The notes below the pieces were generated by a model. It had not been told where the DNA came from and did no database searches. It saw only the letters and a program-made list of their open reading frames with translations. From the NCBI RefSeq assembly GCF_028864145.1, contig NZ_JARBHJ010000020.1:1-44754 (forward strand): DNA of 44,754 nucleotides, read 5' to 3'. Every line of letters starts with the position of its first letter. Position 1 is the first letter of the stretch. The DNA comes from Actinotignum schaalii (lineage in GTDB: Bacteria; Actinomycetota; Actinomycetes; Actinomycetales; Actinomycetaceae). This document shows, in pieces, positions 1 through 7,575 of the stretch. The position numbers were made by a program, and so were the translations under genes.

Positions 1-13
1 AGGAAATTATTGC

Positions 14-48
14 TTGACCTGTGTCTGATATCCAGTCCTTATTAGTAT
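14..48 (+). promoter_or_regulatory. possible promoter before the first small ORF
   Basis: A TTGACC hexamer at 14-19 is followed after 18 bases by CTTATT (38-43), and TAGTAT (43-48) lies just downstream. Either could serve as a -10 box for the ORF starting at 61. The match is visual and the window starts only 13 bases upstream, so confidence is low. Confidence 0.3.
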
Positions 49-60
49 CGAAACCAGACA

Positions 61-297
61 ATGACAATCATGATTCGAGAACACAGATACACCACTAACC
101 AGGACTTGACCGTGTATGCGGAACAACAGACGTACGAAATCATGAGGATTTCGGTGCGTGGGGAGACGCTTTATTCTAGTGATGAAAGCTTGAGCGCCAG
201 TGTTGTTTCCCGTTATTTCAATGGTAATTGGAGGGCTTCTGCGGAGGAACTGCTTCGAGCACCTACTCACGCTACTTGCACCCCAATTGACTGGTAA
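61..297 (+). CDS. small hypothetical protein, 78 aa
   Basis: I do not recognise this protein. It is soluble-looking, with no signal peptide or membrane segment, and contains two prolines and one cysteine near the C-terminus (ATCTPIDW). A stop codon at 43-45 shows that the frame is not the tail of a longer gene running in from the left. No clear Shine-Dalgarno precedes the ATG at 61; a second ATG at 70 is an alternative start. It lies in the same AT-rich block as the two lipoproteins and is separated from them by a strong hairpin (315-349). It may be a real small gene linked to that operon or a chance frame; the antisense frame over 7-348 is equally open. Confidence 0.35.
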   Translation: MTIMIREHRYTTNQDLTVYAEQQTYEIMRISVRGETLYSSDESLSASVVSRYFNGNWRASAEELLRAPTHATCTPIDW

Positions 298-314
298 GTA
301 GTTCTGAGTGCTGT

Positions 315-349
315 AGTGGGTGGCGCGGGAGGTCCCCTCGCCACCCACT
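315..349 (+). terminator. strong hairpin, terminator or attenuator
   Basis: Perfect 11-bp inverted repeat: AGTGGGTGGCG at 315-325 pairs with CGCCACCCACT at 339-349 around a 13-base loop. No U-run follows, so it is not a textbook intrinsic terminator. It lies 20 bases upstream of the first lipoprotein start, close to its Shine-Dalgarno, so it could also modulate read-through or protect the downstream mRNA. Confidence 0.5.
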
Positions 350-369
350 CGATTTAGCGGGGAGGCTCG

Positions 370-1077
370 ATGAAGAGAATTTTTGTTTGTTTAGTAGTCG
401 CTGTGCTGATCCCGATTAGTGGCTGCGCAGGCGAAGGTTCTGGAGGAGCTGAAAATGCTCGAACAACGGCTTCCTCCGAATGGAATCCTAATTCTTGGAC
501 CTCTGACATAGAGATTCCTCCTAAATTCACCACGGAGAATGAGAAGTTCGCTTTTCGGGACCAGTGGTTACGGAGGAATGCGAAATCCATGGGGCTTTCT
601 GATCCCCCGGATATTCCTCTTGTTGCGTGGCAAAACGTATCGCAGGAACGCAATGAAAAACTCGCCGAGTGTTATCGGCTTAAGGGATTCAGTGCTCATG
701 CTCGCCCCCAAGGCGGCCTCTTGTTTGATCCAGCTGTTCCCGAAGCACAAAACGAATCTTTTAACTTGGCGACACACGAGTGTTATTCGAAATACTTTCT
801 CGATCCCGAGTTTCTTGCGAATTTGACCGAGGATCAGTTGCGGGTGCAGTGGGATTATTGGGATGAATACTATATTCCCTGCTTGGCAGCGCATGGTTTT
901 GTTGTTGATACGTCCGAGCGTCCGGCTCGGGAAACGTATGCTACGACGTTTTACTCTGATGCTGAGCATCGCTGGTGGCCGGATAATAAGGGTGAGCTTT
1001 CTTTCCGAATCACGCCGGAAGTTATGAAAGTTTGTCCCGAAAGACCGCCAATTACAGAATTTTACGGGATCAATTGA
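370..1077 (+). CDS. putative lipoprotein, tandem paralogue 1
   Basis: A 235-residue exported lipoprotein of unknown function. The N-terminus is a type II signal peptide ending in the lipobox ISGC, with the lipidated cysteine at residue 19, then a Gly/Ser/Ala linker. The mature part is about 35% identical or better to the next gene. It shares four cysteines with it in the contexts AEC, HEC/YEC, IPC and the final CPE, which suggests two disulfides outside the membrane. The block around DYWDEYYIPCLAAHG is nearly identical in both. A GGGGAGG Shine-Dalgarno ends 4 bases before ATG 370. It is the first gene of an apparent operon with the MacAB-like exporter, so it may be a partner or substrate-binding component; that role is inferred. 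One 60-base row across its start is only 43% GC, unlike the window in general. Confidence 0.85.
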   Translation: MKRIFVCLVVAVLIPISGCAGEGSGGAENARTTASSEWNPNSWTSDIEIPPKFTTENEKFAFRDQWLRRNAKSMGLSDPPDIPLVAWQNVSQERNEKLAECYRLKGFSAHARPQGGLLFDPAVPEAQNESFNLATHECYSKYFLDPEFLANLTEDQLRVQWDYWDEYYIPCLAAHGFVVDTSERPARETYATTFYSDAEHRWWPDNKGELSFRITPEVMKVCPERPPITEFYGIN

Positions 1078-1100
1078 TGCGCAGCGGATAGAGGTGTCGC

Positions 1101-1826
1101 ATGAAGTACAGGATTGTACCTGTCTTTAGTTTGCTACTCATGGCAGTGGGCGGTTGCGCCGCGGGTGGTTCCGGTTCTGGAAGTGCCGGCGCAACCAGTC
1201 ACGGCACCGCTGTAGCCCAAGCATCCGAATGGGATCCGAATACCTGGAAAGCGAAGATCAAGATCTCGCCCCGCTACACCACCGAGGAGGAGAAGCTCGC
1301 CTTTCGAGAACGATGGTTGAAACGTGATGCGGAGTTTTTGGGAATTGACGATCCTCCCGATGTTCCTTTGGTTGAATGGCAAGAGTCATCGGAACAGTCG
1401 GACATCAAAATGGCTGAGTGTTTGACCAACAAGGGTTTTGGATTCCACGTCAATCCCAAAGGTGGGATCGCTTCCAATGGGAGTATTCCAGAATCGCAAG
1501 AGCAGGCATATAAATTAGCTAGTTACGAATGCAATGCGATGTATTTCCTCAATCCGGAATTTCTTACCAACTGGTCGGAAGATCAATTGCGAGTGATATG
1601 GGATTACTGGGATGAATACTATATTCCCTGCCTCGCCGCGCATGGTTATAAGGTTGATATCTCCAAACGTCCCGCTCGGGAAACCTATGTTGCTAAGTTC
1701 CATACCGATCCGGAGCACCGCTGGTGGCCGGATAACGGCGGTTCTCTCGGATTCAAAATCCCGGTAGAGGTATGGAAAATCTGCCCGGAGACTCCTCCCG
1801 CCACAGAATTCTATGGAATAAAATAA
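1101..1826 (+). CDS. putative lipoprotein, tandem paralogue 2
   Basis: A 241-residue lipoprotein paralogous to the gene immediately upstream, which it follows by 23 bases. The signal peptide ends in a lipobox-like VGGC with the cysteine at residue 19, followed by a Gly/Ser-rich tether of about 20 residues. The same four mature cysteines, the WNPN/WDPNTW motif, the FRERWLKRDAEFLGIDDPPD stretch, the DYWDEYYIPCLAAHG core and the C-terminal TEFYGI are conserved. The DNA over the core is almost identical between the copies, pointing to fairly recent duplication or gene conversion. A GAGG ribosome-binding site precedes ATG 1101. It is 58 bases from the exporter adaptor gene. No known enzymatic motif is visible; a function with the exporter is inferred only from position. 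Confidence 0.85.
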   Translation: MKYRIVPVFSLLLMAVGGCAAGGSGSGSAGATSHGTAVAQASEWDPNTWKAKIKISPRYTTEEEKLAFRERWLKRDAEFLGIDDPPDVPLVEWQESSEQSDIKMAECLTNKGFGFHVNPKGGIASNGSIPESQEQAYKLASYECNAMYFLNPEFLTNWSEDQLRVIWDYWDEYYIPCLAAHGYKVDISKRPARETYVAKFHTDPEHRWWPDNGGSLGFKIPVEVWKICPETPPATEFYGIK

Positions 1827-1884
1827 CCCCATGATGTTTACCATTCACGTGTAAGCGCGTGGCTACCACGAAAGGCGTGCTGCC

Positions 1885-3138
1885 ATGAACAAGAAAATAA
1901 CTCAGATCCTCGTAGGCGTGATAGCGCTCCTCCTCGTGGCGGCACTAGCATTCTGGGCGGGCCGCACCACCCTGAAATCCCCGGAGCGGATCACCCAAAC
2001 GGGAGCGGAGACAATGACCGTCACCGTAACCGAGCAAAATATTGGCCGCACCCTCACACTCTCCACCACAGTAGAACGCGCGGCACAACCGGTTGCCGTC
2101 AACCAGCTCAACGGCACCATCACCTCCGTTGCCGCAGACGGAGAATTCCACGCCGGAGACACCCTCTACACCGTCGGAAATACCGAGGTAATCGCGGCAG
2201 AAGGTTCCACCCCCTTCTGGCGGCCCCTCGCCGAAGGAACTGAAGGTGAGGACGTCTCCCAATACCAGCGGCTCCTTGCCACCCTCGGTTATTCGCGAAC
2301 CGTGGCAGATGGGAAATTTGGCCCCGCCACCACCGCGGCAACGAAAGCGTGGCAAAAAGCGCGCGGGCAGGAACAGAGCGGCGTCGTCGGCCTGGGAGAA
2401 CTTGTGGCAGTGCCGCAACTACCAGCTGCGCTCACCTTGGACCGCAGTATTGCCTGGCCCGGTGCGGCCCTGACCGGAAGTGAAAATATTATTAACTCGG
2501 TGTCAGGAACGCCCAGTTTTTATATGGAAATCACGCGCGAACAGCAGGCCATGATTCAGCCGGGAATGGGTATTCGCGTCAAGCTGGGTGAACAGCCCCT
2601 CATCGGTATTACCGGTGAGCCGGAGGAAACAGAAGGGGGCCAGGTCAAGGTCCCTGTTACCGCGGAAGACGGCGGGCTGCTGTGCGGCACTCGGTGCGGG
2701 GAATTACCGGCGAGCCAAAAAGCCTATCTCCTTACAGATATTGAGATCGTGCCCGCGGTGACCGGGCCTACCGTGCCGGTCTCCGCGCTATCCACCATGC
2801 CGGATGGGACCGTGAGCGTGAGGGTCGTGGGGGAGGCCGCGCCCCGCACCGTCACGGTTCAGACCGTGGCCGGCGGCCTGGCGGTAGTTGAGGGAGTGCG
2901 GGCCGGAGAAAGCGTGTATGCGTTGGCCGACGCAAAGAAGGCCGGCGTGCCCGGTGGGTCCGGTACGTCTGGTGGTTCCGACACCCCCGGTGGTTCCGGC
3001 GCTGATACCGGATCCCGCGAAGGTTCAGAAACCGGCCCCGGCGCAGATTCAGGCACGGACACTAGCGAAGGCACGGAAACCGACCCTAGCGCAGATGCAG
3101 AAACCGAAGCCACCCCGAGCCCGGAAAGCACGAAGTAA
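1885..3138 (+). CDS. membrane-fusion/adaptor protein with peptidoglycan-binding domain
   Basis: A 417-residue HlyD/MacA-like adaptor subunit of an ABC exporter. One N-terminal transmembrane helix spans about residues 8-26. A lipoyl/hairpin-type region follows (motif NGTITSVAADGEFHAGDTLY). It is interrupted by a PG_binding_1-like domain at about 120-165 (EGEDVSQYQRLLATLGY, FGPATTAATKAWQ). Beta-rich adaptor domains follow, ending in a motif like VRVVGEAAPRTVTVQ. The last ~65 residues are a low-complexity Gly/Ser/Thr tail becoming Glu/Asp-rich. The peptidoglycan-binding insert would tether the exporter to the wall of a Gram-positive cell, where there is no outer-membrane channel. AAAGG lies at 1871-1875. 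The stop codon overlaps the ATPase start (TAATG), indicating translational coupling. Substrate unknown. Confidence 0.85.
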   Translation: MNKKITQILVGVIALLLVAALAFWAGRTTLKSPERITQTGAETMTVTVTEQNIGRTLTLSTTVERAAQPVAVNQLNGTITSVAADGEFHAGDTLYTVGNTEVIAAEGSTPFWRPLAEGTEGEDVSQYQRLLATLGYSRTVADGKFGPATTAATKAWQKARGQEQSGVVGLGELVAVPQLPAALTLDRSIAWPGAALTGSENIINSVSGTPSFYMEITREQQAMIQPGMGIRVKLGEQPLIGITGEPEETEGGQVKVPVTAEDGGLLCGTRCGELPASQKAYLLTDIEIVPAVTGPTVPVSALSTMPDGTVSVRVVGEAAPRTVTVQTVAGGLAVVEGVRAGESVYALADAKKAGVPGGSGTSGGSDTPGGSGADTGSREGSETGPGADSGTDTSEGTETDPSADAETEATPSPESTK

Positions 3139-3785
3139 TGGACGCGCCTGGCATCGCCACCCGTGAGCTGCGCTTCCGCTATCGGAAAGGCGCCGAAGAA
3201 CTCTTCGACGGCCTCACCCACGTTTTCGCCCCCGCCGCCATTACCGCGGTGACCGGGGCCTCGGGGCGCGGCAAATCCACCCTGCTCTACCTCCTCGGGC
3301 TCACCCTCACGCCCAGCTCCGGGCAGGTCCTTATCGACGGCGCCGCCGCCAGCGAGCTTACCGACCGGGAACGCTCGCGCCTGCGCGCCCGCCGCATCGG
3401 CTTCGTTTTCCAAGATTCCGAACTTGACCCCACCCGGCCCGTGCTCGATTCCGTGATGGAACCCGGGCTTTACGCGGGCCATTCGCTGGCCGCCACCCGC
3501 ACCCGCGCCCGCGAACTCCTGGCCGGCCTGGGCCTGGAGCACCGCGCCGACCACCGGCCCGGGCAAATCTCCGGCGGGCAGGCCCAGCGCGTGGCGGTCT
3601 GCCGCGCCCTCGTCAATTCCCCCACCTTCATCCTGGCCGACGAACCAACCGGAAACCTCGACCCGGATAATGCCAACCTCGTGCTCGGCGCCTTACGCCA
3701 GGCCGCGGAATCTGGATGCAGTGTCATTATTGCCACCCACGATCCCACGGTGGTCAATGCGGCAGACGAGGTGGTGCGGCTATGA
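3138..3785 (+). CDS. ABC transporter ATP-binding protein, MacB/LolD type
   Basis: A 215-residue ATPase. Walker A is GASGRGKST (40-48), the Q-loop is VFQDSEL, the signature is the slightly degenerate ISGGQ (144-148), Walker B is FILADEPTGNLD (from 164) and the switch histidine is in THD (about 201). The DEPTGNLD sequence is typical of the MacB/LolD/FtsE group. It works with the FtsX-like permease encoded next and the adaptor upstream. It starts inside the adaptor stop codon (TAATG) and its own stop overlaps the permease start (ATGA), so the three subunits are translationally coupled. At 215 residues it is a minimal-length member of the family. Confidence 0.93.
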   Translation: MDAPGIATRELRFRYRKGAEELFDGLTHVFAPAAITAVTGASGRGKSTLLYLLGLTLTPSSGQVLIDGAAASELTDRERSRLRARRIGFVFQDSELDPTRPVLDSVMEPGLYAGHSLAATRTRARELLAGLGLEHRADHRPGQISGGQAQRVAVCRALVNSPTFILADEPTGNLDPDNANLVLGALRQAAESGCSVIIATHDPTVVNAADEVVRL

Positions 3786-4870
3786 AATTCGCTGTTCTGC
3801 TACGCGAAGGCGCGAAAAATGCGCGCGGGGCCCTGGTTACCACCATTCTGGTGGCCCTGGTGCTCGGGGTGATGTGCGCGGCGTCCTTAGTGACGGTGGG
3901 CCGCCAGGCCGCCACCGAAGCCGAGCTGCACCGCCAGCTCACCGGCCCCCAAGCCCGCCAGCTCACCCTCATTGACCAGAATAACGCCGGGCTGCTCCCC
4001 GAAGCATTCCTGGAAACCCTGCACGGTACCTCCGGGGTGGCCGGGGTAGTGGGATACCGGAGCACGGTGGACGTGGTCAATGGGCCGCTCGGCCCGGCCT
4101 CCCAGTTATTCGCCCTGGTGGAAACCGGTGGCGACATCTCGAAAATAATTACATTAACTGCTGGGCGTTATCCCGGTCCGGGGGAAGCGATCGTGCCCGA
4201 GGCCATGCTGCCGCAGCTGCGCCTGGCCTTCCCCAGCGGCTACGTGGAATCGCGCGGCGGGCGGCAATGGGCCGTGGTCGGCTCCTTCACACCCGGCGGC
4301 GGATTTGAGGACCTCGATAATTACCTTCTGGCCGGGGGCGGCTCGGGCGCCTACGTGCGGGTGACCGCGCTGGCCAACGACGTCGAAAATATTGGCGCGG
4401 TTACCGATGTTGCACTCGCGGCCATCGGTGATTTCGACCCCACCAAACTCATTATCCGCAGTTCCGTCAGCCAAGCGAAACAGGGCGTGGCCGTGACCGG
4501 GCAGGTCGCGGGCATGGGCCGCGCCCTCCTCATCCTCATTCTCGGGGTGGGGGCGCTCTTCATCGCCGCGGTGGTGCTGGCCGATGTGCTGATCCGCCGC
4601 CGCGACCTGGGCCGGCGCCGCACCCTCGGCATCACCCGCGGCGGGCTGGTGGCCCTGGTGATCGCGCGTATCGCCTACCCGGCTGTGGGCGGCACCGCGC
4701 TGGGAATAGCCGCGGCCTGGGCTTATTGCCGGCTGAGTGGCAATCCGGTCGCCCTCGATTTTTCGGTGGCGGTGGGGGTGCTCGCGGTGCTCGTGGCGCT
4801 GCTCGCCTGCATTCCCCCGGCGATTTTCGCTGCCTACCGTGACCCGGTGGAGGTCATGCGCACGCCGTAG
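3782..4870 (+). CDS. ABC transporter permease, FtsX/MacB-like
   Basis: A 362-residue permease. One transmembrane helix near residues 17-40 (ALVTTILVALVLGVMCAA) is followed by an extracytoplasmic domain of about 190 residues. Three C-terminal helices follow, with the FtsX-type sequence DVLIRRRDLGRRRTLGITRG in the first cytoplasmic loop. The start ATG at 3782 forms an ATGA overlap with the ATPase stop; the longer frame from 3716 is rejected because it would overlap the ATPase by 70 bases. The gene completes an adaptor-ATPase-permease exporter. The classical MacB substrates are macrolides or secreted peptides; the substrate here is unknown. The PaiB-like gene begins 23 bases later from its own promoter. 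Confidence 0.9.
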   Translation: MKFAVLLREGAKNARGALVTTILVALVLGVMCAASLVTVGRQAATEAELHRQLTGPQARQLTLIDQNNAGLLPEAFLETLHGTSGVAGVVGYRSTVDVVNGPLGPASQLFALVETGGDISKIITLTAGRYPGPGEAIVPEAMLPQLRLAFPSGYVESRGGRQWAVVGSFTPGGGFEDLDNYLLAGGGSGAYVRVTALANDVENIGAVTDVALAAIGDFDPTKLIIRSSVSQAKQGVAVTGQVAGMGRALLILILGVGALFIAAVVLADVLIRRRDLGRRRTLGITRGGLVALVIARIAYPAVGGTALGIAAAWAYCRLSGNPVALDFSVAVGVLAVLVALLACIPPAIFAAYRDPVEVMRTP

Positions 4871-4880
4871 CCGCGCGCAT

Positions 4881-4886
4881 TACACT
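4881..4886 (+). promoter_or_regulatory. -10 box for leaderless PaiB-like gene
   Basis: TACACT lies 7 bases before ATG 4894 and no Shine-Dalgarno is present, so transcription should begin at or one base before the start codon. Confidence 0.6.
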
Positions 4887-4893
4887 GGCTGTC

Positions 4894-5613
4894 ATGTACG
4901 TGGCGAGTCGTTTTGCGTTGGAACCGGAACGTGCGGTGGAACTAGCTGCCCAAATCGGGGTGGGAGAATTAATAACGGCCGGCCCGCGCGGCCTGGATGC
5001 CACACTCCTTCCTTTTAATATTTTTTACGACGACGCCGGCACCCTTCACCTCCACAGCCATATGGCACGTATTAATCCCCAGGCAGCCGATACCGGACCT
5101 TGCCTCATGGTGGTGACCGGCCCGAATACCTATATATCGCCCTCCGATATGCCACCCGGCCCGGACGATGCGCCGCTGGCTCGGGTTCCCACCTGGAATT
5201 ACCTCACCGTGCACCTACGCGGCGAACTCACTATCCACGAGGATCCCGCCTGGCTCATCCCCACCCTGCGCGAACTGGTTGACGCCCACGAAATTGCTCA
5301 CCACGGAGGTACCTGGCGTCCGGATACCCACGCGCGGCCGGACCAGCTGCGGCGCATGCTGCGCGCCATCGTGGGCGTGGATGTTAAAGTTACGGAGATT
5401 ATTGGCAAGGCCAAGCTCTCCCAGAACTTATCCGCGGAGGAAATTGCTGCCACCGCGGCCAACTTGCGGCGGCGTCGTGACAAGAGCGCATCCACGCAGA
5501 TAGCCGAGCTCATGGAAAACCTAGCCATCCCCACTGCCGCGGCGCGTGCAGAAGCCGTGGAGCGGGCGAAACACGGCCGTTGGGCCGCACGAGCCCGCAC
5601 GGAAACCGAATAA
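4894..5613 (+). CDS. FMN-binding negative transcriptional regulator, PaiB family
   Basis: A 239-residue protein of the PaiB-like FMN-binding split-barrel family. Family marks are the opening MYVASRF, the LPFNIFYDD strand, the HSHMARINPQ motif, the YISPSDM segment, the central VPTWNYLTVHLRGEL and the C-terminal KLSQN. In Bacillus, PaiB is linked to repression of sporulation and protease genes; the flavin-binding fold suggests redox or ligand sensing, and the role here is not known. The family usually measures about 200-240 residues, so the length is normal. The start at 4894 has no ribosome-binding site but sits 7 bases after a TACACT -10 box. An amidase follows after 64 bases with its own -10 box. 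Confidence 0.88.
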   Translation: MYVASRFALEPERAVELAAQIGVGELITAGPRGLDATLLPFNIFYDDAGTLHLHSHMARINPQAADTGPCLMVVTGPNTYISPSDMPPGPDDAPLARVPTWNYLTVHLRGELTIHEDPAWLIPTLRELVDAHEIAHHGGTWRPDTHARPDQLRRMLRAIVGVDVKVTEIIGKAKLSQNLSAEEIAATAANLRRRRDKSASTQIAELMENLAIPTAAARAEAVERAKHGRWAARARTETE

Positions 5614-5665
5614 ACCACGGCAACCGAATAACCCGCTCGCGGCGGCAAACGTGCCCTATCTCACG

Positions 5666-5671
5666 TACACT
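5666..5671 (+). promoter_or_regulatory. -10 box for leaderless amidase gene
   Basis: TACACT followed by exactly 6 bases and ATG 5678; no Shine-Dalgarno. The same hexamer precedes the PaiB-like gene, so both transcripts are probably leaderless. Confidence 0.6.
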
Positions 5672-5677
5672 GTGAGC

Positions 5678-7159
5678 ATGGCATTTCTTGAGGACAGCGT
5701 GGACCCCCTGGATCTTTCTGCCGTGCAGCTGGCGCGGCTCATGCGCACCGGCCGCCTAGACCCCGTTGCGCATACCGAACGGGTACTGGAGCGCGCCCGC
5801 AGCCGCGGCGCCGCGGTGGGTGCATTCACGCATATCGCGGAAGAATTCTCGCTGCGCCAAGCTCATGCCGCCGCCGCGCAACTGAAAGAGGGCAAAGGCG
5901 GGCCGCTCACCGGGGTGCCCTTCCCCATCAAAGACCTCGACGACGTGGCCGGCCTGCCCACCGAATACGGCTCGCGGGCCATGCGCGGAAATATTGCCAC
6001 CACCACCGGCGGGGTAGCCCAGTCCATCCTGGACGCCGGCACCGTAACCATCGGAAAAACCACCACCCCGGAATTCGGCTTCGTCGGCTACACCGAACCG
6101 GCCGGCCTCACACCGGCACGCACCCCCTGGGACCTGGCCCGTAGTGCCGGTGGATCCTCCGGGGGAGCGGCCGCGGCGGTTGCGGCCGGCGTGGTCCCCA
6201 TCGCGCACGGGAACGACGGCGGCGGCTCGGTCCGCATTCCCGCCGCGCACTGCGGGGTACTTGGCATCAAACCCAGCCGCGGGCTGGTCTCCCCCGGACC
6301 CGGGTCCTCCTTCTTCTCCGATAGCGGGCTGGCCACCGCCGGGGTGCTGGCTCGCACCGCCCGCGATTTGGCAGCCGGGCTCGATATTATTGCGCGGCGC
6401 CGGCCCGGGGATTGGAGCCCCTACCCGGGAGCGGGGGACTACCTGGCCACCCTGGATGCGGAATTCGGCTGCGGGCCGCAAGCGCGCAGCCGCGCCCTCG
6501 CCCTGGCTGACCTGCGGGTCGGGGTGCTCACCGAACCGCTCAATGTTGATACTGAGATCCATCCCGCCTGCCTGGAGGCCGTGGCGCGGGCTGCGGAAGA
6601 TTTCCGCGCTATGGGTGCGCGGGTGGAGCAGATTGCGCGGCCCTTCGGGCCTGAAGCTTGGCAATCCTTTATGCCGATCTGGCAGGCGGGCGCGGCTGCC
6701 ATTCCGCTCCCGGCCGAATGCGAGGAACTCCTCACCCCGATGAGCCGGTGGCTGCGCGCTCGCGGGCGGGAAGCGTCCGCGCCGCAGCTCATGGATGGCT
6801 TGCAGGGAATGTACGCCATTGCCCGGCGCATGGGGGAGGCTTTCGCGAATTATGACGTGATTGTGAGTCCGGCGCTCGGCACCCCGCCGGCCGATCCGGC
6901 CTGGGTGTGCTGCCCGGATGATCCGGCTGAAGATTTCCGGCGCCAATGCATTGTGAGCCCGTGGACCAGTTCCTGGAATATGTTCGGGCCGGCCGCGGTA
7001 GCCATCCCGATCCACCGGGCGGAAGTGGACGGCATAGAGTTGCCCTTCGGGGTGCACGTGGGTGCCACCCGCTTCGGGGAAGAACAGCTGCTGCTCTCCA
7101 TTGTGGCTGCCCTGGAAACCTTGGATCCCTGGCCGCTTATCCGGCAGCCGCGCCAGTAA
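5678..7159 (+). CDS. amidase, amidase-signature family
   Basis: A 493-residue cytosolic hydrolase of the amidase-signature family (GatA/fatty acid amide hydrolase fold). The Ser-cisSer-Lys triad can be placed as Lys85 (PFPIKDLDD), Ser160 (first Ser of GGSSGG) and Ser184 (NDGGGSVRIPA). The spacings of 75 and 24 residues match those in fatty acid amide hydrolase. It is not GatA itself as far as can be judged, since no gatC or gatB is nearby. The substrate is unknown; linear or aryl amides are possible. ATG 5678 was chosen because of the -10 box 6 bases upstream; a GTG at 5672 and longer in-frame sequence exist but would overlap the preceding gene or leave no promoter. Confidence 0.9.
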   Translation: MAFLEDSVDPLDLSAVQLARLMRTGRLDPVAHTERVLERARSRGAAVGAFTHIAEEFSLRQAHAAAAQLKEGKGGPLTGVPFPIKDLDDVAGLPTEYGSRAMRGNIATTTGGVAQSILDAGTVTIGKTTTPEFGFVGYTEPAGLTPARTPWDLARSAGGSSGGAAAAVAAGVVPIAHGNDGGGSVRIPAAHCGVLGIKPSRGLVSPGPGSSFFSDSGLATAGVLARTARDLAAGLDIIARRRPGDWSPYPGAGDYLATLDAEFGCGPQARSRALALADLRVGVLTEPLNVDTEIHPACLEAVARAAEDFRAMGARVEQIARPFGPEAWQSFMPIWQAGAAAIPLPAECEELLTPMSRWLRARGREASAPQLMDGLQGMYAIARRMGEAFANYDVIVSPALGTPPADPAWVCCPDDPAEDFRRQCIVSPWTSSWNMFGPAAVAIPIHRAEVDGIELPFGVHVGATRFGEEQLLLSIVAALETLDPWPLIRQPRQ

Positions 7160-7575
7160 CGGGTGCGCCGTGAACGCGCGGTGGCGTGCCGCGTGGGATC
7201 TTCCGCGCGGCACGCTCTGCGCGGCGCCGCCGTGCCCGCCTCCGCACCCCGAATTTTAGGCGCATAAATATCAACGCCCTAACGGGAGTGTTCACGTTGT
7301 GGACGCTCTGGGCGGATGCGCACCATTCTTTGCGATGATAGCCCGCATCCGGTATTCCCACGCGTCACGCACTGCCGGTCTATCGCTCAAGGGTGAGAGG
7401 CTGAGCGGGAGGGGTGCATAACTTCTCCACTGGTTGGTAGATATGCGCGGCGGGGTGGGGAGGATGCGCCGCGTGCGCCGTCGTCCCAACTCTGCCCGAA
7501 CCCTGGCCGCCGTGCAGGAATGACATCACCGGATTCCCCGACGGGATCCCTCCCGTCACGAAGTTAGGAGAAGGT
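7160..7575. other. intergenic region before the giant protease
   Basis: A 416-base stretch with no convincing gene. It holds a perfect 10-bp hairpin right after the amidase (7184-7215) and a weaker stem with one bulged base, TTAGGCG at 7256-7262 pairing with CGCCCTAA at 7275-7282. Its last part contains the protease ribosome-binding site AGGAGAAGG (7566-7574). I see no clear -35/-10 pair in the rest, although the protease must have a promoter here. Confidence 0.5.
7184..7215 (+). terminator. hairpin after amidase gene
   Basis: GCGTGCCGCG (7184-7193) pairs perfectly with CGCGGCACGC (7206-7215) around a 12-base loop. It begins 25 bases after the amidase stop. No U-run follows; U-less hairpins are common at actinobacterial gene ends. 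Confidence 0.55.

Noticed and set aside
5756-7213. 485-residue open frame antisense to the amidase
   Set aside because: No domain or start signal; the sense strand encodes all amidase catalytic residues at correct spacing.
7256-7282. Bulged stem in the gap before the protease as a terminator or operator
   Set aside because: Only seven pairs with a bulge and a 12-base loop, and no supporting promoter or U-run.
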